A DNA stretch of 21,383 nucleotides from Chara braunii (taxonomy: Eukaryota; Streptophyta; Charophyceae; Charales; Characeae), in NCBI GenBank assembly GCA_003427395.1, contig BFEA01000115.1, forward strand, positions 1,003,291 through 1,024,673. The letters are read 5' to 3'. Of the stretch, positions 10,025 to 18,821 are shown piece after piece. The notes under the pieces were generated by a model. It was given only the letters and a program-made list of their open reading frames with translations. It was not told the origin of the DNA and searched no databases. The position numbers and the translations under genes were made by a program. Each line of letters begins with the position of its first letter. The stretch's first letter is position 1.

Positions 10025-10153
10025 CTTGTTGTGCATCGAACCATTATCGTTGTCTATCGAACCCCTCTGATAACCAAACTATTTCAGTCATGCATCAACC
10101 CTAGTAGTTCGAGGGGTTCGATAGACAACGATAATGGTTCGATGCACAACAAG
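10025..10153. repeat. Perfect 42-bp inverted repeat (foldback element)
   Basis: The arm at 10025-10066 is the exact reverse complement of 10112-10153, with a 45-bp spacer. The 'aacccctctgataaccaaact' piece that overlaps the left arm's end at 10061 occurs again as a direct repeat from 10155. A palindrome this perfect suggests recent origin or gene conversion. No coding potential is seen inside. Confidence 0.9.
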
Positions 10154-10209
10154 AACCCCTCTGATAACCAAACTCTGACAACCAAACTGTTCCAGTCATG
10201 CATCGAACC

Positions 10210-10690
10210 CCTTCTTTAAGACCCGTGGACAACGCACTGAAACTGAGGGATTTTGGTTGCAACATTGGGACTGACGAGGACATGTCGATAACGCGGGATT
10301 ACCTTTCAGTTTGAGGATAGGATAGCTTCGTTTTCGTCGAGGGCACTCGACGATCCCCTTGGCGATGAAGATGGAGAAAATGACACTTGACGATCGCTCC
10401 TTTCAACTGTCTCGTGGCGGGGATCTATTCATTAGATGGCGATGGACGATCGTTGGATATGTTGATTTTCGCCCTCGATATGTGGATCTTCACATACTTA
10501 GCCAGAGATGGATGCCTTGCCCTCGATATGTGGATCTTCACATACCCAACCAGAGATAGCCCTCTTCGGGGGAGATGAATGCCTCGTCGAGGATACGAAG
10601 AGCTCGCGAGGGACGACGGAGATGGAGACCGATGCAAAGACAGGGCTGGAGAAGACGGTGACGGCGACGATAACGAAAGGTAACCCCGAG
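10210..10690. other. Mostly unique sequence with a 48-bp tandem duplication
   Basis: The piece starting GCCCTCGATATGTGGATC occurs at 10471 and 10519 (period 48 bp, two copies). The rest is not obviously repeated within the window. I find no open frame here that looks like a protein. Confidence 0.6.
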
Positions 10691-11270
10691 ATGGGGAAAA
10701 TGGAGGAAGATGGAGAACGAAGCCGGCGATGATAACGAAAGATAACCCCGACGGAAAGAGATGATGAAAGATAAGGGAAGATGGAAAGACAGAGAAGGAA
10801 ATTGAGAAGAAGGAGAAGGCCACACAATGACAAACAAGAAAGAAGACAACGCGATGACGAAGAAAAGGCAACACGGTGACAAACAGGAAAGAAGGCAACG
10901 CGATGACGAAGAAGGAAGACGAAGAAGGAAGAAGGAAGATGGCTTCGAAGACGAAGAAGGAAGATGGAGAAGACAAAGAGGGAAGTTGGTGCGAGAGTAG
11001 AAGATGAAAACGAAGAGAGAAAACGAAGAGGGAAGATGGAGAAAAGGCAACACGATGACAAACAAGAAAGAAGGCAACGCGATGACGAAGAAGGAAGAAG
11101 GAAGAAGGAAGATGGCGACGAAGACGAAGAAGGAAGATGGAGAAAACAAAGAGGGAAGATGGTGCGAGTGTAGAAGATGAAGGATGGTGTTGGCGATCAC
11201 GAACTGGACGGCAGTGCGAGAGTAGAAGATGAAAACGAAGAGAGAAGATGGTGCGAGTGATGGGCGACAG
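10690..11270. repeat. Purine-rich (GA-rich) degenerate tandem repeat tract
   Basis: The plus strand is dominated by G and A in units resembling 'gaagacgaagaaggaagatgg', with longer blocks ('gacaaacaagaaagaaggcaacgcgatgacg'-like) repeated near 10830, 10880 and 11060. The opposite strand gives open frames of up to 286 codons rich in Ser, Phe, Leu and Pro. These exist because a pyrimidine-rich strand has few stops. I do not treat them as genes. Confidence 0.8.
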
Positions 11271-12010
11271 GCAACTCGACGGGGACAGCGATGGCGATCA
11301 CGAGGGTGATCACGAACTGGACGACACAATGCTCGGCGGTCTGCGTGTGAGCGAGTATATGTGGCGAAAAAGTCGCCCAAACTGTCGCGAAACGACAAAA
11401 GGCCCAGAAGCCCTGAATGCGGTCCGGATTTGTCATCCGAGTCCCGGCCACGTCAGCGCGAGAGGAATGACGTCCTCGGGTCGTCGCGGTACCGGTTTCT
11501 CTTCGGCTAAAGGAGGTCTGTGAAAAGTTTCAGGATCCTACGGCGCCACGCAACCTCCCTATATCGAACGGTCAGGATTCGTCGATGGGAAATGTCCCAC
11601 GCTTTTGTTTGCAGTTCGTCCGTCGTCGACAGGGTATTCTTCGGCGACATGCAGTTCTTTTGCGTCATTTCGCCGGGTTGTTGTTCGAAGCGCCTTGCTA
11701 TCGCGTCGTTGACGAGGACACCGCCATCTCCACGTCGAGGTGAGCACCTTCTTTTTGCTGGATGCAGTTGCACACACACACAAACACGGCTGTCAAGAAT
11801 GCAGCGTTACAGGGCAACCTGCGCCATTGTCTTGCGCATATGTCACTCGACATATTGTCTTGCGCAACCGTCATCAAGAATGGCACGCCTGGATACCTGT
11901 TGTTGTCGTTGATCCCCCGCTGTTCCGCCCAGATGCTGCACGACGACCACGTCAAGAACTGTACACATGACGTCACCCGCCATGTAGAATCTCCTCTCCT
12001 TGACCATGGT
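11271..12010. other. Stretch without a supported gene
   Basis: This is the least repetitive part of the middle region. Overlapping open frames of 125-130 codons exist on both strands (11520-11912 plus, 11698-12075 minus), but neither looks like a known domain. A consensus-like splice donor, GAG/GTGAGC, lies at about 11738-11746 and a run of CA dinucleotides at 11772-11786. A short exon of an unseen gene cannot be excluded. Confidence 0.4.
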
Positions 12011-12019
12011 CTCAAGAAC

Positions 12020-12205
12020 ATCGTGCCCTCATAATTCCTCGCCCGATCAAGGTCTCGCAATCCACGCTTATGCAAGCATACGTCACCTCGTAATTCCTCA
12101 CCCGATCAAGGTCTCGCAAGCATACGTCACCCACGCAAGCATACGTCACCCACCACGCTTACGCAAGCATTCGTCACCCACCATGCATGACGTCACCCGC
12201 CATGT
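12020..12205. repeat. Short tandem repeats, 59-bp duplication and CAAGCATACGTCACC units
   Basis: The piece TAATTCCTCRCCCGATCAAG starts at 12032 and 12091 (period 59 bp). It is followed by several copies of GCAAGCATACGTCACC (about 12073, 12117, 12134, 12164) with small changes. The related TGACGTCACCCGCCATGTA occurs at 11968 and 12188. TGACGTCA is a CRE/TGA-type palindrome, but nothing else indicates a promoter. Confidence 0.7.
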
Positions 12206-12364
12206 ACAATGCCCTTTCCCCTTCAGGCAACTTGTATTTCACCTAACTCCCGGAGCCTGTTGAACACCAAATGCCCCACCCTAAGGCAGAATGCGACCGC
12301 GAAGATACAACCTTCTCTCATATTGAACATTTTCCCCTGATAGCGGCTACGCAAATCGAATGTC

Positions 12365-12665
12365 ATCGGTGGCGTGACTACCTCCAAGAACCTCGTGTGA
12401 TATCGAACGCTATCCTCGACTAACATCAACGCCATCGCCAGTCGGGGTGATGGGAGTACCTCCAAGAACCTTGTGTGATATCGAACGCCATCCTCGATCG
12501 AAAGTCATCGGTGGCGTCACTACCTCCAAGAACCTCGTGTGATATCGAACGCCATCCTCGACTAACATCAACGCCATCGCCAACCGAGGTGACGGGAGTA
12601 CCTCCAAGAACCTCGTGTGTTATCGAACGCCATCCTCGACTAACATCAAACTTCATCGCCAGTCA
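12365..12665. repeat. Tandem repeat with alternating 78- and 64-bp spacing
   Basis: CCTCCAAGAACCTCGTGT (with one variant) starts at 12381, 12459, 12523 and 12601, spaced 78, 64 and 78 bp. The true unit is therefore a 142-bp dimer of two related monomers, one containing 'catcaacgccatcgcc', the other 'aaagtcatcggtggcg'. Open frames crossing it are repeat by-products. Confidence 0.85.
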
Positions 12666-12734
12666 GAGCGCGTCCCCAAGCCAGTGCACAACACGTTAGT
12701 CTAAAACCCAGCGTCAGCTGTTGATGATAGTTTG

Positions 12735-12862
12735 CAGATGTTCTTTGCCGCCCTCAACCCCCCTACTGTTATTCGGCACGATAGAGAAGAACTGAACACA
12801 GATGTTCTTTGTCGCCCTCAACCCCCTTACTGTCCTTCGGCTTGATAGAGAAGAACTGCACA
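12735..12862. repeat. Two-copy 64-bp tandem duplication
   Basis: CAGATGTTCTTTG starts at 12735 and 12799, followed in both copies by 'cgccctcaaccccc' and 'gatagagaagaactg'. The two copies differ by a few substitutions. There is no open frame of interest. Confidence 0.85.
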
Positions 12863-12929
12863 CAAACAAACAATGTTAGCAGTTTTGGCACACTAGACAC
12901 CCCCTCACACGCCATTTGTCGTACTGCTC

Positions 12930-13380
12930 ATTGTAGGATCTATCCTCCCCACAATTCTACCCATTAACAAAGTCTGATACAAAGCTCCCCCGCTGTGGGG
13001 CCGATGAGGTGGATGCTGTGGGGCAGATAGATCCTCCACAGAGCGTTTGGGCTCTTTTTGAGAAACCGCGGGGGAGTTGTGGGGCCGATAGATTCGATAA
13101 AGAGAAAGAGTTGTCTCATATTTCTTAGAAAAAGCCCAAAGCCTCTGTGGAGGATCTATCCGCCCCACAACATCCACCTCATCCGCCCCACAACTCCCCC
13201 GCTTTGATACTGTGAGGCGGATAGATCCTCCACAGAGCGTTTGGGCGTTTTCTGAGAAACCTGAGACAACTCATAAATCCCAATATTGTCGAGGTTTCTC
13301 AGAATGAGGCCAAATGCTCAGTGGAGGATCTATCCGCTCCATAATTACCCCGGTTTGTCGTTGACTTCTCAGAAACAAGA
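12930..13380. repeat. Foldback repeat family with GGAT cores
   Basis: ATGAGGTGGATG at 13004 and its neighbours face the reverse complement ending CATCCACCTCAT at 13182. The arms are about 55 bp and imperfect, including GGCAGATAGATCCTCC on one side and GGAGGATCTATCCGCC (13149) on the other. A relative, 'gaatgaggccaaatgctcagtggaggatctatccgctcc', follows at about 13300. The family is distinct in flanking sequence from the 38-bp module but shares its core. Confidence 0.7.
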
Positions 13381-14890
13381 CACATGCTCAACTCGGGCGG
13401 ATGTATCCTCCTCACAAACCCCCGTACCTCTGTGGCGGATCTATCCTCCTCACAAACCCCCATACCTCTGGGGTGGATCTATCCTCCTCACAGCGCGATC
13501 ACTGTCTAGTACCTCACAAAGGAATCGGTCCCTAAGGGATCCCTGAAAGGCGGTGCCGATGGGTACGAGATTGTGATCGCGCTGTCAGGAGGATAGATCC
13601 GCCCCAGAGGTATGGGGGCTTGTGAGGAGGATAGATCCGCCAGAGAGGTACGGAGATTCCTCCCTAAGGAAGCTCCGAAAGGCTGTGCCGATGGGTACGA
13701 GATTGTGATCGCGCTGTCACGAGGATAGATCCGCCCCAGAGGTATGGGGGTTTGTGAGGAGGATAGATCCGCCACAGAGGTACGGGGGTTCTACGTAGAT
13801 TGACTGAACGGGATCCATCAGAGGTGATGGGCTCCAAGGAGGATAGATCCGACCCAGGGGTTGATGGATAACTAAAAGGGGTTCGATCACTCTCTAGTAT
13901 TCATACCTCTGGGGCGGATCTATCCTCCTCACAAACCCCTGTACCTGTGGGGCGGATCTGTCCTCCTCACCAACCCCCCAACCCTCTGGTGCGGATCTAT
14001 CCTCCTCACAGCGCCATCACTGTCAAGTACCAATCAACACTGCCTTTCGCGGGAGGGCTTGGATGTCTGGGGCGGACCGATCCTCCTCACAACGTTGTAT
14101 ACCTCTGGGGGGGATCTATCCTCCTCACAGCGCGATCACCTACGGGGACAGTCTCGGACAGAACCAAGCAAGGACACGCGATCACTATCTAGTACCCATA
14201 CCTTTGTGGCGGATTTATCCTCCTCACAAATCCCTGTACCTCTGGGGCGGATCTATCCTCCTCGCAAACCCCCATACCTATGGGGAGGATCTATCCTCCT
14301 CACAGTGCGATCACTTTCTAGTACCCATCGGCACCGCCTTTCGGGGCTTCCTTAGGGACCGATTCATTCCGCGCAGATTAACTGAACGGGATCCATCAGA
14401 GGTGATGGGTTGTGAGGAGGATATATCCGGCCCAGAGATCGATGGATAATTAAAAGGGGTTCGATCCATGAGTGGAATAGTTTGATGAATATGGGGTGGA
14501 TTTATCCTCCTCACAAACTACCGTGCCTCTGCGGCGGATCTATCCTCCTCACAAACCCCCATGCCTCTGGGGCGGATCTATCCTCCTCACAGCGCGATCA
14601 CTTTCTAGTACCCATTGGCACCGCCTTTAAGGGCAGGGCTCGGACGTCTGGGGCAGATCGATCCTCCTCACAAACCTCCATACCTTTGGGGCAGATCTAT
14701 CCTCCTCACAGCGCGATCACCTACGGGGATAGGACCCAGCAAGGACACGCGATCACTCTCTAGTACCCATGCCTCTGGGGCGGATCTGTCCTCCTCATGA
14801 ACCCCCCTACCTCTGGGGCGACTCTATCCTCCTCACAAACCCCCATGCCTCAGAGGCATATCTATTCTTGTCACAACGAGATAACTTTCT
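13381..14890. repeat. Second block of 38-bp GGAT modules and roughly 200-bp dispersed units
   Basis: The same modules as at 4.6-10 kb return. A 132-bp tandem duplication lies at about 13525-13790 (landmark GTGATCGCGCTGTCA at 13573 and 13705). Reverse modules lie 38 bp apart at 14531 and 14569. Copies of the roughly 200-bp dispersed unit lie at about 14308-14510 and 14595-14640. The frames of 81-128 codons crossing this block translate the repeat in shifted frames and are not genes. Confidence 0.85.
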
Positions 14891-15290
14891 ATGAACGAGC
14901 TCAAGTGCTCAGTGGAGGATCTATCCGTCCCACGGCATCCACTTCGCATAGCTATTTCTCATTATCGGATCTATCCGCTCCACAATTCCCCGATTTGTAT
15001 CAGACTACTCAGAAATCCCGACATTGTCACAGGTCTCTCGGAATGAGGCCAAATGCTCACTGTAGGATATATATCGGTCGCGTGATAACCCCAACTTGTC
15101 TCACGCTTCTCAGAAAGGGGACACATGCTCAGCCGCGCATGGCTTATGCTCATTATCGGATCAATCTGCCCTACAACTTCCACGACATTGGGGACCAATA
15201 TTTTCAGGTTTCCAGGAAAGAGGTCAAATGCTCAGACCAAATGCTCAGTGTAGGATCTATTCGCCCCACATATCCCCCGGGCATCTAGAG
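14891..15290. repeat. Diverged copies of the 'gctcagtggaggatctatccg' repeat family
   Basis: Copies of AAATGCTCAGTGTAGGATCT and relatives lie at about 14908, 15050 and 15238, preceded by 'ctcagaaa'-type pieces. This is the family seen at 12930-13380. It ends where the 28-bp minisatellite begins. A 163-codon plus frame (14797-15288) spans it but looks like repeat translation. Confidence 0.65.
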
Positions 15291-15299
15291 TCTGCCCTC

Positions 15300-15640
15300 C
15301 TGCAGCCGCCATCTAGAGCCTACCTTTTGGCAGCCGCCGTCCACAATGTACGTTTGGGTAGCCGCCATCTAAGACCTGCCTTCGGGCAGCCGCCATCTAC
15401 GTATCCTATACATGTGGAAAACGCTACATATGCATGTGGGGAGGATGTATCCTCCCATGGGATTTCTGGCTCCTGTCTTCCGGTAGCCGCCATCTAGAGA
15501 CTATTTCTTTGGGCAGCCGCCATCTAGAGCCTACCCTCGGGCAGCCGCGATCTAGATCCTACCTTTTGGCAGCCGCCGTCTACAGTGTACATTTGGGAAG
15601 CCGCCATTGAAGACCTGCCTTTGGGCAACCGCCATCTACA
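15300..15640. repeat. 28-bp minisatellite (GCAGCCGCCATCTAGAGCCT), first cluster
   Basis: GCAGCCGCC (or GTAGCCGCC) starts at 15302, 15330, 15358 and 15386, an exact 28-bp period. After a roughly 70-bp insertion of another repeat at 15402-15470 it resumes at about 15484-15640. Because 28 is not a multiple of three, the array is read in all three frames in turn and gives stop-poor open frames that are not proteins. Confidence 0.9.
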
Positions 15641-15643
15641 CAA

Positions 15644-15850
15644 CCTATACATGTGAGAAACACTATATATGCATGTGGGAAGGATGTATCCTCCTATGGG
15701 ATTTCAGGCTGACTGTCTGGAAAACCTGCGTTGTTGGCTTCGTTTGGCAATCTCGACTTTAAGTGTCTTTCTAGGTTCACCGTTACTGTCTCGCCAACCC
15801 AATATCGGTTCTCTGATACCGTGAACACAATGGCATGTAGAAAAACTTGT
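15644..15850. repeat. Dispersed roughly 200-bp repeat R1, copy 1
   Basis: Begins 'tatacatgtgagaaacact', contains the quasi-palindrome GGAGGATGTATCCTCC variant, and continues through 'gttggcttcgtttggcaatctcg', 'tgtctttctaggttcac' and 'gatatcggttctctgatacc' to 'gtgaacacaatgg'. Full-length relatives lie at about 16183-16385, 16610-16790 and 17182-17390; the second half alone lies at 17426-17540. Confidence 0.85.
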
Positions 15851-15856
15851 CTTTTG

Positions 15857-16190
15857 GCAGCAGCCATCTACATCCAGCCTTTGGCAGTCACCATCTAGAG
15901 CCTATATCTTTGGGCAGCCGCCATCTAGAGCCTACCCTCGGCTTGCCGCCGTCTAGAGCCTACCTTTTGGTAGCCGCCATCTACAGGGTACATTTGGGCA
16001 GCCGCCATCTTAGACCTACCTTTGGGCAGCCGCCATCTAACACCTACTCGGGCAGCCGCCATCTAGAACCTACCTTTTGGCAGCCGCCGTCCTCAGCGTA
16101 CATTTGGGCAGCCGCCATCTAATACCTACCTTTGGGCAGCCGCCATCTAAGACCTACCTTTAGGCAGCCGCCATCTACACAACCTATACA
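15857..16190. repeat. 28-bp minisatellite, second cluster
   Basis: About a dozen units of the same repeat, with the variable part alternating between 'tagagcctacctttt', 'taagacctaccttt' and 'acagcgtacatttg'. The same order of variants is seen in the other clusters, which implies that blocks of units were duplicated together. Confidence 0.9.
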
Positions 16191-16385
16191 TGTGAAGAAC
16201 GCTACCCGTGCATGTGGGGAGGATGTATCCTCCCATAGGATCTTGGGCTACCTGTCTGGAAAACCTGCGTTGTTGGCTTTGGTTGGCAATCTCGACTTTG
16301 CGTGTCTTTCTAGGTTCACTGTCACTGTCTCACCAACCTGATATCGATTCTCTGAAACTGTAACACAATGGCAGGCAGAGAAACG
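16183..16385. repeat. Dispersed repeat R1, copy 2
   Basis: Same order of landmarks as the copy at 15644, including GGAGGATGTATCCTCC near 16219 and a 'gatatcgattctctgaaact' ending. It directly follows a 28-bp minisatellite cluster, as copies 1 and 4 also do. Confidence 0.85.
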
Positions 16386-16389
16386 CCAC

Positions 16390-16610
16390 ACTGTCTGCTC
16401 GACCTCTTCCCCACGTCGGTTCCTGGACTACACAACGTCAAGGACCATGCTCGTTCGTCTCTTTTTTGAACAGCTCCCTATATAGGTGCAAACGGTGTTG
16501 CGCTAGCTGAGCGACCGACTCTTTAGCACTTTGTGAGGGTTGTTCTCATATTAGTCGTGGTGTCTCGAGGTAGAGGCTCATTAATTATTGCTAATTTGAG
16601 GCAGCGTCGA
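16390..16610 (+). repeat. Segment with TATA-like CTATATAGG, copy 1
   Basis: Contains 'cacaacgtcaaggaccatgc', CTCCCTATATAGG (16474-16486), 'ggtgttgcgctagctgagcg' and 'gtcgtggtgtctcgaggtag'. Its second copy has CTCCCTATATAGG at 17661, exactly 1,187 bp later. The TATA-like motif could drive transcription of the downstream repeat, but I see no reading frame behind it. Confidence 0.6.
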
Positions 16611-16790
16611 AGACGTTACGTATGGATGTGGGGAGGATGTATCCTCTCATGGGATTTCGGGATACCTGTTTGGGACACATGCGCTGTTGGCTTTGGTTGG
16701 CAATCTCGACTTTGCGTATCTTTCTGGTTCGCCGTCACTGTCTCACCATCGTGATATCGGTTCTCTGATACCATGAACAGAATGGCAGCC
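16610..16790. repeat. Dispersed repeat R1, copy 3
   Basis: Starts at 'gttacgtatggatgtgggg' rather than the usual beginning and follows the TATA-containing segment instead of the minisatellite. The remainder matches the other copies through 'gatatcggttctctgatacc'. Confidence 0.8.
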
Positions 16791-16807
16791 AGAAAACCCT
16801 ATCTTTG

Positions 16808-17182
16808 GACACCAGCCATCTACATCCTGTCTTTCGGCAGCCGCCATCTATAGCCTATTCCTTTCGGCAGCCGCCATCTAGAGACTACCCTCGGGCAGCC
16901 GCCATCTAGAGCGTACCTTTTGGCAGCCGCCGTCCACANCGTACATTTNGGCAGCCGCCATCTAAGACCTACCTTTGGGCAGCCGCCATCTACGCAACCT
17001 ATACATGTGGAAAGCGCTACATATGCATGTGGGGAGGATGTATCCTCCCATGGGATTTCTTGCTCCTGTCTTCTGGCAGTCGCGCCATCTAGAGCCTACC
17101 TTTTGGCAGCCGCCGTCTACACCATACATTTGGAAAGCCGCCATCGAAGACCTACCTTTGGGCAACCGCCATCTACACAACC
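16808..17182. repeat. 28-bp minisatellite, third and fourth clusters
   Basis: Units lie at about 16808-17000 and 17082-17182, split by the same roughly 70-bp 'catatgcatgtggggaggat' piece that splits the first cluster. Single ambiguous bases lie at 16939 and 16950. A 199-codon plus frame (16920-17519) crosses the array and the neighbouring repeat. Confidence 0.9.
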
Positions 17183-17540
17183 TTTACATGTGAGAAACGC
17201 TACATATGCATGCCAGGAGGATGTATCCTTCCATGGGATTTCGGGCTTACTGTCTGGAAAACCTGCGCTGTTGGCTTTGGTTGCCAAGCTCGACTTTGCG
17301 TGTCTTTCTAGGTTCGCCGTCACTGTCTCGCCAACCCGATATCGGTTCTCTGACACCATGAACACAATGACAGGCAGAAAAACACCACACTACTCTGCTC
17401 GACCTCTTCCTTATGTTGGTTCCTGCTGTTGGCTTTGGTTGGCAATCTCGACTTTGCGTGTCTTTCTAGGTTCGCCTTCACTGTCTCGCGAACCCGATAT
17501 CGGTTCTCTGATACCGTGAACAGAATGGCAGGCAGAAAAA
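17182..17540. repeat. Dispersed repeat R1, copy 4 plus a half copy
   Basis: A full copy lies at 17182-17390, followed by 'ctctgctcgacctcttcc' and a repeat of its second half (17426-17540). The half copy implies an unequal exchange or an internal tandem duplication of about 180 bp. Confidence 0.8.
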
Positions 17541-17559
17541 GGCCACACTACTCTACCCG

Positions 17560-17812
17560 ACCTCTTCCCCATGTTGGTTCCTGAACAGGGCATCCAAAGC
17601 ATTCCCAGGATAGACTGCACAACGTCAAGGACCATGCTCGTTCATCTCTGTTTTCAACAGCTCCCTATATAGGTGCAAACGGTGTTGCGCTAGCTGAGCG
17701 ACCGACTGTTTAGCACTTAGCGAGGTTGGTTCTCATCTTAGTCGTGGTGTCTCGAGGTAGAGGCTCATTAGTTATAGCTAATGTGATGCAGCGTCGGAGG
17801 GGCTCTTGAAAT
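17560..17812 (+). repeat. Segment with TATA-like CTATATAGG, copy 2
   Basis: Nearly the same as the segment at 16390-16610, with CTCCCTATATAGG at 17661-17673. It ends in 'gatgcagcgtcggaggggct' just before the cluster of long inverted repeats. The related ending 'gattcagcgtcgcagggggt' is also seen at 18586, so this end is a shared boundary of the family. Confidence 0.6.
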
Positions 17813-17813
17813 C

Positions 17814-17900
17814 TTTACCAGGATGTGGGTCGGACACATCCGGCTCACATTGGGGGATACCGACTGTGAGCCGGATGTATCCGACCCACATCCTGGTAAA
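17814..17900. repeat. Inverted repeat, 36-bp arms, one mismatch
   Basis: Arm 17814-17849 (begins TTTACCAGGATGTGGGTC) pairs with 17865-17900; the spacer is 15 bp. Each arm contains the GGAT/CATCC-type core (GTCGGACACATCCGGC and GCCGGATGTATCCGAC). The second version at about 18211-18266 has only the left arm intact. Confidence 0.9.
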
Positions 17901-17901
17901 T

Positions 17902-18062
17902 CTTACGCTACCCCTTCTACTACAACCCCTTTATTTGAACACGTAGCCTCGGGACGAGACAATTACTACTCATGCGTGTGGGGAGGATACATGAGTAGTA
18001 ATAGTCTGGTCCCGAGGCTACGTGTTCAAATAAAGGGGTTGTAGTAGAAGGGGTAGCGTAAG
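17902..18062. repeat. Inverted repeat, 73-bp arms, 15-bp loop
   Basis: Arm 17902-17974 (begins CTTACGCTACCCCTTCTAC) pairs with 17990-18062 with two mismatches. The loop holds only the left half of the GGAGGATACATCCTCC core that lies whole at the centre of the sister palindrome at 18267, so this copy has lost part of its centre. Confidence 0.9.
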
Positions 18063-18266
18063 TACATTGGGGTTTTGGACTACCCATCTGGAAAACTTGC
18101 GCTGTGGGCGTCCGCTGGCAACGCCGACTTTGCCTGTTGTGCTAGGATAGTTCTTATATCAGTCGTGGTGTATCCAGATAGGGGCTCATAAACAGGGGCT
18201 CTTGAAAGCTTTACCAGGATGTAGGTCGGATACATCCGACTCACAGTCGGTATCCCCCAATATGTA

Positions 18267-18442
18267 CTTACGCTACCCCTTCTCCTACAACCCCTTTATT
18301 TGAACACGTAGCCTCGGGACCAGACTATTACTACGCATGCCTATGGGGAGGATACATCCTCCCCACAGGCATGAGTAGTAATAGTCTGGTCCCGAGGCTA
18401 CGAGTTCAAATAAAGGGGTTGTAGTAGAAGGGGTAGCGTAAG
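18267..18442. repeat. Near-perfect 176-bp palindrome, 88-bp arms, no loop
   Basis: The sequence folds about position 18354.5. The centre is GGAGGATACATCCTCC (18347-18362) and the outer ends are CTTACGCTACCCC and its reverse complement. Only a few mismatches are seen (for example 'ctcctac' against 'gtagtag', 'acgcatg' against 'catgagt'). It is the same family as 17902-18062 with an intact centre. No coding frame is convincing. Confidence 0.9.
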
Positions 18443-18745
18443 TGCATTGGGGTTTTGGACTACCCGTCTGGAAAACTTGCGCTGTGGGCGTCCGCTGGCA
18501 ATGCCGACTTTGCATGTCGTGCTGGGATAGTTTTTATATCAGTCGTGCTGTCTCCAGGTAGGGGCTCATAAATTGTTGCTAACTTGATTCAGCGTCGCAG
18601 GGGGTTTTAAAAGTCGGACGGGGCAGTAGGCCGGATACATCCGACTTAGAGTCAGTGTAGCCCGATATGTACTTATGCCACCCCCTTCTACTAGAACCCC
18701 CCTATTTACAATTGCCAGACTGCGTGTCCTTGCACCTCAGTCGGA
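18443..18745. other. Repeat-derived flank of the inverted-repeat cluster
   Basis: 18443-18600 repeats 18063-18200 ('ggggttttggactaccc', 'ctgtgggcgtccgctggcaa', 'tatatcagtcgtg'). A diverged remnant of the inverted-repeat family follows at about 18600-18710, including GCCGGATACATCCGAC near 18632. After that the sequence appears unique up to the gene on the right. Confidence 0.6.
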
Positions 18746-18821
18746 TGTATTCGGCATTGAAGCTTTGTCAGCATCTAAATCCTCCACCCTCATCGAGCTG
18801 TCCATCGGATTTGTTCGCGCT

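Noticed and set aside
10425-11398. Minus-strand open frames of 183-286 codons rich in Ser, Phe, Leu and Pro
   Set aside because: They lie opposite a purine-rich tandem repeat. A pyrimidine-rich strand is stop-poor, all three frames are open, and no domain or transmembrane pattern is consistent between frames.
11520-12075. Overlapping open frames of 125-130 codons on both strands, with a GAG/GTGAGC donor near 11740
   Set aside because: Neither frame shows a domain-like pattern, and no acceptor or second exon could be matched. A small exon is possible but not supported.
16920-17519. 199-codon plus-strand frame
   Set aside because: It is a translation of the 28-bp minisatellite followed by R1; the 28-bp period rotates through all frames.
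16474-17673. The two CTATATAGG segments as long terminal repeats of one retrotransposon
   Set aside because: The 1,187-bp interval holds only minisatellite and R1 copies, with no primer-binding site, polypurine tract or coding sequence.
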